Assembly (NCBI RefSeq): GCF_029525555.1
Contig: NZ_JAPDHZ010000003.1
Span: 62,001-126,000, forward strand
DNA: 64,000 bases
Direction of reading: 5' to 3'
Origin: Cohnella ginsengisoli
Lineage (GTDB): Bacteria; Bacillota; Bacilli; Paenibacillales; Paenibacillaceae
Shown: piece after piece, positions 38,238-44,994 of the stretch
Position numbering within the stretch: the first letter of the stretch is position 1
Layout of the letters: every line of letters begins with the position of its first letter
Translations under genes and position numbers: made by a program
The notes under the pieces: generated by a model
Told to the model about the DNA's origin: nothing
What the model saw: only the letters and a program-made list of their open reading frames with translations
The model's database searches: none

Positions 38238-38258
38238 ACCGTGAATATGGTGTTATAT
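38238..38258. repeat. Remnant of a second attC right end
   Basis: GTGAATATGGTGTTATAT repeats the last 18 bases of site E almost exactly, 109 bases further on, and the following bases also resemble those after site E. Looks like a partial duplication or the trace of a lost short cassette. Confidence 0.65.
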
Positions 38259-38294
38259 GCTGTCGCGGCTACTTCGAGATTACATTCAAATTGG

Positions 38295-38604
38295 TTATTG
38301 ATTGAACATCTTCCTAAAACTTATGAGAACCAAAAAATACAAAATAAATATTATTATACTTAACACTATGTAGCTCTCAAGCGTGAAATTAATCCAAGTA
38401 GCAGTTACTTGTGACTCAGTTGTATTGGTCGTAGCAATTTCCATACCTCCAAATACTATCCTCTGGTTTAATGGTTTCTCATGCTCCCTAGTAAGTAATT
38501 TTAATAATAGAAAGGGTAATACCAAAGACAATCCCGAAGCCCATAGGAAATGAAGTAACTTATGATATTTTTTTATCGATTTCAGTTTTTTTAGTCTCTT
38601 TCAT
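38295..38604 (-). CDS. Cassette gene: two-helix membrane protein (frameshifted)
   Basis: ATG 38604 after GGGGGG gives MKETKKTEIDKK, then a run of seven A near 38571 shifts the frame; corrected, it continues YHKLLHFLWASGLSLVLPFL to a stop at 38295, about 102 residues. Second helix YIVLSIIIFILYFLVLI. Function unknown. Confidence 0.65.
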
Positions 38605-38622
38605 GCATTTCCCCCCGATTAC

Positions 38623-38785
38623 ATATAACGTTTCCGTATTCACGACGCCGAGAGGCTTAAGGCAGCGAATGCTGCCGGGTCCGAAGGACTTAGCCTCGCA
38701 GGTGTGTCCGCCTGAATCTGCTTCCCGAATTCCATCTGGCGGACCGAGGGGCCGAAGGCCCCGAAGCGTGAATACATTGTTAGAT
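38623..38785. repeat. attC-like site D (163 bp)
   Basis: Cores ATATAAC and GTTAGAT. Hairpins GGCAGC-gaat-GCTGCC and GGGGCC-gaa-GGCCCC. The right core matches the complement of ATCTAAC at 39622. Confidence 0.93.
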
Positions 38786-38806
38786 GATGTATCTGCCTTC
38801 TTCGAG

Positions 38807-39583
38807 TTACCTAAAATTGTGGCCGTGACATTTTTTGAATTTTACTCCTGACCCACACGGACACAATTCATTCCGTTTATATTTTTCTACGCTTTTAGTC
38901 GGCTGAATCCCTCCAACATTAGCTGTTACCCCTGAAATAAAAACTCCTTCAGAACTACCAATCAAGGGAGTACGAACTGCTTTATAAGGAAAAATTGTTC
39001 TCCATACCTCATGAGCAATTTGTCTAATGGCTGGAAGTTCTGGCTTCACTATTGGTCTATATTCATCTTGAAATCCAATAAACCATTTTAAAGAGTTATT
39101 TCTAGACAGTTCAGCAAAAGTTGCTTCAATACTTGGATCAACATGAGCCCCACCATCTTGATTTGCTACACTTATTATAATATCCTTTCTTGAAAATCCT
39201 TTGTTCTTTAAATCTCTAAAGATAACTTCATTCCACCATTCATCAAATGATATCCATCTCTTTACTTGAGCTTCATCAAGCATGGGGACGCACTGTGAAG
39301 TCTTATTCTCAAATAAAACAACTCCAATCAATCCAGCATAACTTAGAAAATTAGCGGGATCATTTGGCACTGCTGTACTTAAAAATTTGTGATCTAACAT
39401 GTTCAACTGTTTCATTAATGAATGTGAGTTCCTAGTTTCATGAAACAATAATCGTATTGTAACGGCCATGCGTTTCGCCTCAATAATTAACCCTGCATCA
39501 TAAGAATCTATTGACGACTCTAATAGAATTAATTGCTCATTCAGATGATTATTTAGTTCATCATCACTTTGTCGTATCTTCAA
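38807..39583 (-). CDS. Cassette gene: SEC-C motif protein
   Basis: 258 residues. The C-terminus carries the zinc-binding SEC-C motif NELCPCGSGVKFKKCHG. The preceding 220 residues contain an alpha-rich N-terminal part with LLFHETRNSHSLMKQLNMLD and a region DEWWNEVIFRD; I do not recognise this domain, although similar SEC-C fusions occur in defence and stress islands. Longest cassette gene and intact. Start and stop lie within about 40 bases of the two attC cores. Confidence 0.8.
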   Translation of the reverse strand: MKIRQSDDELNNHLNEQLILLESSIDSYDAGLIIEAKRMAVTIRLLFHETRNSHSLMKQLNMLDHKFLSTAVPNDPANFLSYAGLIGVVLFENKTSQCVPMLDEAQVKRWISFDEWWNEVIFRDLKNKGFSRKDIIISVANQDGGAHVDPSIEATFAELSRNNSLKWFIGFQDEYRPIVKPELPAIRQIAHEVWRTIFPYKAVRTPLIGSSEGVFISGVTANVGGIQPTKSVEKYKRNELCPCGSGVKFKKCHGHNFR

Positions 39584-39621
39584 AGTTTCGCCCTCTCTTT
39601 TAATTAATCTGCAGATATATC

Positions 39622-39794
39622 ATCTAACGTTCCCGTATTCACGACGCCGAGAGGCTTAAGGTCACGTAGTGACCGGCTGCGCGCCAGCGCAGTTAGCCTC
39701 GCAGGTGTGTCCGCCTGGTCCCGCTTCCCCCGAATTCCATCTGGCGGACCGAGGGGCGACGAAGTCGTCCCGAAGCGTGAATACATTGTTAGAC
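39622..39794. repeat. attC-like site C (173 bp)
   Basis: Cores ATCTAAC and GTTAGAC. Hairpins GGTCAC-gta-GTGACC, CTGCGCGCCAGCGCAG and GGGCGAC-gaa-GTCGTCCC. The right core matches the complement of GTCTAAC at 40410. Confidence 0.93.
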
Positions 39795-39815
39795 GAAGCT
39801 CTTGACATCATTGAA

Positions 39816-40362
39816 TCAACTTTCCCATTGGCTATTTAATTCCTCAATTATTATTCTAATGATTTCATCTATATATAAAGAGCCATCAATAACTAAGTCC
39901 GAATCAGGTTTTATTCTTTTTTAGCATACTTTCATAACCCATTCTTCCTACATATAAATAATTCTTTAAATCTTCTATTATTAATTCCGTTTTCGTATCT
40001 CTGAAATCTCTAATTAACCTTCTTGCCATTGCAATATCTAAAGGAGTATCTATAAAAAATGTCAAGTCAATAGATTTCAAATCATTATGGAGTCTTGAAA
40101 ATGGATAATCTAAAAATATGTACTTCACTTGATTGGAATTTATCATATTGTTTACATCAGTTACTATTTGATGGATGTCCCACTCGTTACAATCCGCTCC
40201 TCGTTCTACCCAATCTATGATATCTCTTGGCCCTTTGAGATCATAATCATCGAAATAAATAGCTTTGGAATTGCTTATTTCTTGATTCAATCTTGAAGTT
40301 ATTGTAGTTTTGCCTCCTCCAGAGACCGCTGCTATAGATATAATCTTGGCTTTTAAAGTAAT
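39816..40362 (-). CDS. Cassette gene: P-loop kinase-like protein (frameshifted, unusual start)
   Basis: About 182 residues. Walker A is AVSGGGKTTITSRL near residue 12; FLDYPFSRL and FFIDTPLDIAMARRL resemble uridine-kinase or shikimate-kinase-like nucleotide kinases. No ATG, GTG or TTG is in frame before the P-loop; GGGAGGATAAAACA precedes ATT at 40362, so either ATT is the start or a base is wrong. An A run near 39916 breaks the frame; corrected, the end reads DGSLYIDEIIRIIIEELNSQ. Confidence 0.65.
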
Positions 40363-40409
40363 TGTTTTATCCTCCCTGCATGACTGATTAACAAGCTTTC
40401 AAGAGTTTC

Positions 40410-40575
40410 GTCTAACGTTACCGTATTCACGACGCCGAGAGGCTTAAGGACCGAAGGTCCGGCTGCGCGTCAGCGCAGTTAGCCTCGCAGGTGTGTCCGC
40501 CTGATTCCGCTTCCCCGAATTCCATCTGGCGGACCGAGGGGCCGCAGGCCCCGAAGCGTGAATACATTGTTATAC
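40410..40575. repeat. attC-like site B (166 bp)
   Basis: Cores GTCTAAC and GTTATAC. Hairpins GGACC-gaa-GGTCC, CTGCGCG-tc-AGCGCAG and GGGGCC-gca-GGCCCC. The right core matches the complement of GTATAAC at 41097. Confidence 0.93.
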
Positions 40576-40589
40576 GACGGATCCCTGAG

Positions 40590-41046
40590 CTACTTACATT
40601 CATTTTGACTGCATTTCATGTTTGTATAGTACGGCCTAAATCCAGCCTTTTCCCAAAATTGTTTTCCTCTTGGGTTTGATTCTAAGACATCTATTATCAT
40701 GCTTTTAACTTCTGTAAAACGCTCTTGTTTTAAAAGAGCTATTCCCTTAAGGCCATAACCTCTATTTCGTTCTTCTCTCTTTATAAAGTATTGTCTTATG
40801 TAGACTTCCTTTTTTTGTGTCATCAAATGAATTCATTTGAAATTTATATACTGCATATCCTACGATCTTTTCCTGGAAGACTAACAAATCGGCATCCCAT
40901 CCATGACTTAGCCAATTCAACATTCTATCTTGCAATTGAGTAATATTCATGGGGTTTGTACTGCCTTCATCTTCAATAAGTTGAAAGTTCATTTTAGCAA
41001 TAATTTCAACATCATTTGTTGTAGCTGATTTTAATGCTAATACCAT
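40590..41046 (-). CDS. Cassette gene: GNAT acetyltransferase (frameshifted)
   Basis: About 152 residues. MVLALKSATTNDVEIIAKMN begins the fold; a run of seven T/A near 40811 shifts the frame, after which VYIRQYFIKREERNRGYGLK gives the acetyl-CoA-binding motif (R-x-x-G-x-G/A) and NPRGKQFWEKAGFRPYY the closing strand. ATG at 41046 follows AGAAGGA. GNAT genes are among the commonest integron cassettes. Substrate unknown. Confidence 0.82.
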
Positions 41047-41096
41047 ACAAACCAGTCCTTCTCATGAATGGGTTTAAACAAAGACTTCGATCTGTC

Positions 41097-41260
41097 GTAT
41101 AACGTTACCGTATTCACGACGCCGAGAGGCTTAAGGTCGCAAAGCGACCGGGTCCGACAGGACTTAGCCTCGCAGGTGTGTCCGCCTGATTCCGCTTCCC
41201 CGAATTCCATCTGGCGGACCGAGGGGCCGAAGGCCCCGAAGCGTGAATACATTGTTATAT
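41097..41260. repeat. attC-like site A (164 bp)
   Basis: Cores GTATAAC and GTTATAT. Hairpins GGTCGC-aaa-GCGACC, GGTCC-gacag-GGACT-like and GGGGCC-gaa-GGCCCC. The right core matches the complement of ATATAAC at 41665, the proposed attI core. Confidence 0.93.
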
Positions 41261-41330
41261 GAAGTCTGGAGCTTCTTCGAAATACATTCTAATTGTTGTT
41301 AAAGTTTTCACTTATGTTGTATATGTTATT

Positions 41331-41612
41331 TCATTTCAATTTATCCAATGTATCTTTCCAGATGACTTCAAACTCATCTTTAGAGATCTCTATTCCATAA
41401 AATTCATTGTTTTTATTTATTTCCGTTAATTTCGGAACTGGCTGTGAACCTAGCGCAGTATCAGCGCATTCAATCTCTTCTGAAGCAAATCCAACTTTAT
41501 TATTTCTAAAAAACTCAATTTTCCTTATTTCGTACCTCTCACAATCTAATTCAGAGTAGAGAAGTACTGGTTCTTCAACGAACTGATGAAACCAGATTAC
41601 CTTGATGAACAT
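41331..41612 (-). CDS. First cassette gene: DUF6881-like protein
   Basis: 93 residues. MFIKVIWFHQFVEEPVLLYS followed by ELDCERYEIRKIEFF matches the opening of DUF6881-type small proteins, some of which are encoded in polymorphic toxin immunity arrays. Intact. Nearest to the recombinase, so it would be the most recently inserted cassette in an integron. Confidence 0.72.
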   Translation of the reverse strand: MFIKVIWFHQFVEEPVLLYSELDCERYEIRKIEFFRNNKVGFASEEIECADTALGSQPVPKLTEINKNNEFYGIEISKDEFEVIWKDTLDKLK

Positions 41613-41664
41613 CTTATCAACTCACCGTATGTTTTATGATGGGTTTAAGCTCTCTCCAGATTTC

Positions 41665-41775
41665 ATATAACGTCTTATCTACGAATGTGACTAAATCTTT
41701 CAATTCGGCTGGTTTTGCGTCGTTCGCGAATATAGATTGATCGTCATATTAGCGAAGATGCGTAGAAAATCGTGC
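41665..41775. promoter_or_regulatory. Candidate attI site between recombinase and first cassette
   Basis: The core ATATAAC at 41665-41671 stands alone, without the structured repeat, in the 104-base gap between the recombinase stop and the first cassette. It equals the complement of the core that ends the first cassette (41254), which is what insertion at this point would produce. Accessory integrase sites were not identified. Confidence 0.6.
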
Positions 41776-42848
41776 CTATTCCATATCCAGCGGACTCTTG
41801 ATCCGCCGGATATTTTTTACGCTCACATGGGTGTAGCGCTCGGTTGTACGTGAGCTCTGATGACCTAGCAGTTCTTGAATATATCGAAGGTCGATGCCTC
41901 CTTCCAGCAGATGCGTAGCGAATGAATGGCGCAGGGCATGAATGCTCACCTTTTTTGTTGATGCCGGATACGGCAAGCGCGTGCTCGAATATTTTTTGGG
42001 CGGAACGTTCGGTCAGGTGGCTGGTTTTATTTTGTCCGGGAAAGAGCCACTGGTCCGGCGCATCTTGGCGGATATAGCGTTTGACGATTTCTACGGCGTG
42101 ATCCGACAAAACCGTGACGCGATCTTTCCTTCCTTTTCCTTGTCTAACTAATAATGTTCTTCGTTCGTAGTCAAAGTCCTGTATTCGGAGTCGCACGACT
42201 TCGCCAACCCGCAAGCCCGAAGAATAGGTAAGAAATAATAGCGCTTGATGCTTCAGATTGGTCAAGGCACCGAGCAGCGTTTTCACTTCCTTTTGCGCAA
42301 GGACGTTCGGAAGCTTGTTTTCTTTTTTTGGGCCTTATATAGGGAACCGGGTTTTCGATCTGCAACACCTTTTGATCGTAAAACTTGATCGCGCTGATCG
42401 CTTGGTTCACATAAGCGTGAGAAAGCTTTTTCTCCAGAAGCGCCAGCATGTATTTTTTAAGACATTCTTGTCGGTTAAGCTTAGGCACGGTGTCGCAATA
42501 ATCCATATAACGCCCGACATGGCCGCAATAAGCCTGTATTGTTTTTCCGCTATAGCCTCTTATCTGCAACTGCTGCCTCAACTGCTGCTCATACGGTTCT
42601 CGTTTGGAATGCCTCATTTTTTGAAAAATATAGCACTCTCCGTATAAATGTTCCTCCAATCGCAAGCGGTCTGGAAATACCTTCGATAGTCTCTCGGCCA
42701 TAGCAAGTGTATAAGGTACGGTCCAGAGGGAGGCTTGGGGCACTCATCTTCTGCCCGGCAAAGTCTTGATGATATCGATCGTCGCGCGGTCAAACTCGAA
42801 TTGAAGAGCCAGCGTCATCTCGTCCAGCTTGAAAAGATAAATGTCCAT
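41776..42848 (-). pseudogene. Tyrosine recombinase next to the cassette array (nonsense codon, two frameshifts)
   Basis: ATG 42848 follows GGAAGGAGC. An N-terminal HARP-like strip (IDIIKTLPGRR then SLWTVPYT) is interrupted by TGA at 42744-42746 where a Trp codon is expected. The core-binding domain follows (QIRGYSGKTIQAYCGHV). Catalytic residues: Arg in SSGLRVGEVV, Lys in [26 protein letters not shown] and Tyr in TERYTHVS; ends IKSPLD like IntI. A-run shifts near 42328 and 41955 split it. The extra IntI patch before HALRH is absent. About 357 residues if repaired. Same direction as the cassettes. Confidence 0.85.
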
Positions 42849-42875
42849 GCAAGCTCCTTCCGCCGCCCGACATGC

Positions 42876-42914
42876 AAAAGGGACCCCAAAGTCGAATTCG
42901 ACTTCGCGGTCCCC
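42876..42914 (-). terminator. Terminator of the TIMP-like gene
   Basis: Minus strand GGGACC..GAAGTCGAATTCGACTT..GGTCCC then TTTT. It stands between the TIMP-like gene and the recombinase, which shows that open frames running through it into the recombinase are not coding. Confidence 0.8.
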
Positions 42915-42982
42915 GATGCTTTCGGCAGACATGTTTTGCGGAAAATATACCATAGCTTCCAACTGGTTTACAAACGGATCCT

Positions 42983-43555
42983 TTATCGGAACTGACGCTT
43001 CCGCCGATAGGCTTTCCAGGCCATGATCGATGCTGCGACGACAAGTACGAAAGCGGATATATATAAGAAAAGATTTAGCGAAGGCAAGGTGCCTCCGTAG
43101 GCGCCCCCGCTTAACGCGTCGGCCTCCATTGAAGCCGTACCGAGAATCGCCACGGATTCATCCGCCGATGCCTTTACATTGCCGCTGCACAGATTCGTCT
43201 GAAGGATCCGCTTGTCGTCGTAATGGGCGAACACGATATACGATTGGTTTTTGCTGAACGAGATTCCGCAAGATTCCGAGCCGCCGCCCAGCGCTTGAAT
43301 CGTGATTCGTTTCGTCGAGACGCCCTTCCAGGCGCGCTGAACGTCAAAGACATATTCTCTCGTTTCTCCTGATCGAAATAAGCCGGGTAAGCCTTTATGA
43401 ATTACTTTGCCGACGAAGACGGCTGCGGAGTCGTCCAGTCTCTCCTGTGCATTTTTAACGGCGCAGCTACAGGCGAATGCGCTTTGGGGCGTGAACGTGA
43501 AAAGGCCGATCGCCACAAAGCTCAAAAGCAGCAAAATGGAGATGTATCGCTTCAT
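42983..43555 (-). CDS. Exported TIMP-like protein with C-terminal membrane anchor
   Basis: 190 residues. Signal peptide SILLLLSFVAIGLFTF ends before FACSCAVKNAQERLDDSA; the N-terminal Cys-Ser-Cys of the mature protein and YVFDVQRAWKGVS fit the tissue-inhibitor-of-metalloproteinase-like fold found in Bacilli. A C-terminal helix (ISAFVLVVAASIMAW) plus basic KAYRRKRQ tail anchors it. Stands between the recombinase and the lasso operon, monocistronic. Confidence 0.8.
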   Translation of the reverse strand: MKRYISILLLLSFVAIGLFTFTPQSAFACSCAVKNAQERLDDSAAVFVGKVIHKGLPGLFRSGETREYVFDVQRAWKGVSTKRITIQALGGGSESCGISFSKNQSYIVFAHYDDKRILQTNLCSGNVKASADESVAILGTASMEADALSGGAYGGTLPSLNLFLYISAFVLVVAASIMAWKAYRRKRQFR

Positions 43556-43655
43556 CAGGCGCCTCCTTTGCCTACCGACATGAATACCTTTGTTATATCA
43601 CATTTAACAAATTACGGAAACAAAAGCGTTTGTCTGGGCGGTCGATCGAAAACGC

Positions 43656-43692
43656 AAAAAAAAGAGCGACCCGCGTTAGGCGGATCGCTCTT
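43656..43692 (-). terminator. Terminator of the lasso/VanZ operon
   Basis: Minus strand stem AAGAGCGA/TCGCTCTT followed by TTTTTT, just past the VanZ gene. It marks the likely end of the long operon beginning upstream of 53.6 kb. Confidence 0.85.
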
Positions 43693-43714
43693 GGTTGAGG
43701 CGAAAATACGTGTT

Positions 43715-44239
43715 CTACCGTCTACCTGTCGTACGGCTGCGTCGCCATTGCCTGTAAAGCGTGGCCGCGCCGAAGCATACGGCAAGGCTGATCGCGCCGC
43801 CTGTCAGATCGACGAGCACGTCTTGATACGTCGGCGTGCGAGCCGCGGAATAGCGCTGGTTCCACTCGTCGAGGATCGCGACGAGCCCGACGACCGCCAG
43901 CGATAGCGCGGCTGTGGACAACGGACGCAGGCGGAACAGGCGCAGTACAAGCGCGGTCACGGCCGCAAGCACGCCATAGACAAATAAATGAGCACCTTTC
44001 CGAAACGCGAATTCGATCATGCCGTACGGATTGATGTCGCGGCGGTACTCCTTACCGTCGTAATGGATATCCACGCCCGGCAGCAGTCGCTCGGCCGTCT
44101 CGTACGACAAAGTACGATTCAGCAGCGGCTGGATCGTCTGCTTGCTGTAGGGCTGCGAAGACAGCTTGAATATAACCACGACCACGCAGCACAAGAGGAC
44201 AAGCGCTACGAGACGCCTCCAGCTGATTTTGTAGGTCAT
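43715..44239 (-). CDS. VanZ-family membrane protein
   Basis: 174 residues: helix RRLVALVLLCCVVVVIFKLS, then conserved FRKGAHLFVYGVLAAVTALV and LDEWNQRYSAARTPTYQDVL-type VanZ signature (R-K-x-x-H, D-E, R-x-x-x-x-D). VanZ confers low-level teicoplanin resistance in enterococci; chromosomal homologues have unclear roles. It follows the APS kinase gene by 22 bases, so it is likely the last gene of the lasso operon and could give self-protection (inference). Confidence 0.88.
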   Translation of the reverse strand: MTYKISWRRLVALVLLCCVVVVIFKLSSQPYSKQTIQPLLNRTLSYETAERLLPGVDIHYDGKEYRRDINPYGMIEFAFRKGAHLFVYGVLAAVTALVLRLFRLRPLSTAALSLAVVGLVAILDEWNQRYSAARTPTYQDVLVDLTGGAISLAVCFGAATLYRQWRRSRTTGRR

Positions 44240-44261
44240 GATGCCTTTCCCCTTTCTGCGG

Positions 44262-44951
44262 CTAAACCTGCCCCGCTTCTGCCAACCTGCCCAGCAGATC
44301 GCCGCGGGCTTCCAGATATTTCATCAAAGCGGCGACGGATTCGGTCGCCGGCGCCTGCTGCGTATCGATCGTCAGCTCCGGCCGCTCGGGGACGTCGTAC
44401 GGCGCGCCGATGCCCGTGAAGCTTGGGATCTGTCCGCTTCGCGCTTTTTTGTACAGCCCCTTCGGATCCCTGCGTTCGCACTCCTCGAGCGAACAGCGGA
44501 CATAGATCTCCGCGAAGTCGCCTTCCTCGAACAAATCCCTGACCATCCGGCGGTCCTCGCCGCTTGGAGAGACAAGCGCCGCGATCACCACGGTTCCCGC
44601 TTCGACGAAAAGCTTGGATACCTCGCCTACTCTGCGCAGATTTTCCCGCCGGTCGGCCTCCGAGAATCCGAGGTCGCGGCAAAGTCCATGACGGACGTTG
44701 TCGCCGTCCAAGACGAAGCAGCCTATGCCGCGGGCATGCAGCTCCCGCTCCAAGGCGAAAGCGAGCGTCGACTTGCCCGATCCCGGCAGCCCCGTGAGCC
44801 AGAGCACGCGGCCGGGATGCCCCTTTTTGCGCTCCCGGTCAGCGCGCGAGATGCCGTAGCGCTGCCAGGTTACCTGGCCGACCGGCGCATCTCCCCGCCC
44901 TTCTGCCGTGCCAGCCGCGCCGTCTTCCGCGATCGTCTCGTTCACTCGCAT
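44262..44951 (-). CDS. cysC: Adenylylsulfate (APS) kinase
   Basis: About 229 residues. TWQRYGISRADRERKKGHPG precedes the P-loop WLTGLPGSGKSTLAFALE; DGDNVRHGLCRDLGFSEADR is the diagnostic APS-kinase motif and KGLYKKARSGQIPSFTGI the substrate loop. Phosphorylates APS to PAPS, the sulfate donor for sulfotransferases. ATG 44951 follows GGGAGGG. No ATP sulfurylase or sulfate reduction gene is adjacent; instead it sits in the lasso peptide operon that also has a sulfotransferase, which suggests PAPS supply for sulfation. Confidence 0.92.
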   Translation of the reverse strand: MRVNETIAEDGAAGTAEGRGDAPVGQVTWQRYGISRADRERKKGHPGRVLWLTGLPGSGKSTLAFALERELHARGIGCFVLDGDNVRHGLCRDLGFSEADRRENLRRVGEVSKLFVEAGTVVIAALVSPSGEDRRMVRDLFEEGDFAEIYVRCSLEECERRDPKGLYKKARSGQIPSFTGIGAPYDVPERPELTIDTQQAPATESVAALMKYLEARGDLLGRLAEAGQV

Positions 44952-44994
44952 TCTTATCCCTCCCATAGTTGCCCGCAATTCCTTTTGCGAGCGA

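Noticed and set aside
34658..41260. CRISPR array or REP/BIME family as explanation of the repeats
   Set aside because: Repeats are about 165 bp and spacing is 230-850 bp with one gene or pair in each; the core-matching rule fits cassettes and not CRISPR or REP elements.
41037..41262. Open frames inside the attC-like repeats with similar peptides (CPPDSASPNSIWRTEG) in several copies
   Set aside because: Similarity follows from DNA conservation; the frames shift or stop in other copies and lack ribosome sites.
41776..42848. Calling the recombinase intI outright
   Set aside because: The IntI-specific patch is absent and the orientation is reversed; only general tyrosine recombinase motifs and the C-terminal ending agree.
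42744..42962. 72-codon minus-strand frame as a separate gene
   Set aside because: Its first third runs through the terminator of the TIMP-like gene; from 42848 on it is the N-terminus of the recombinase.
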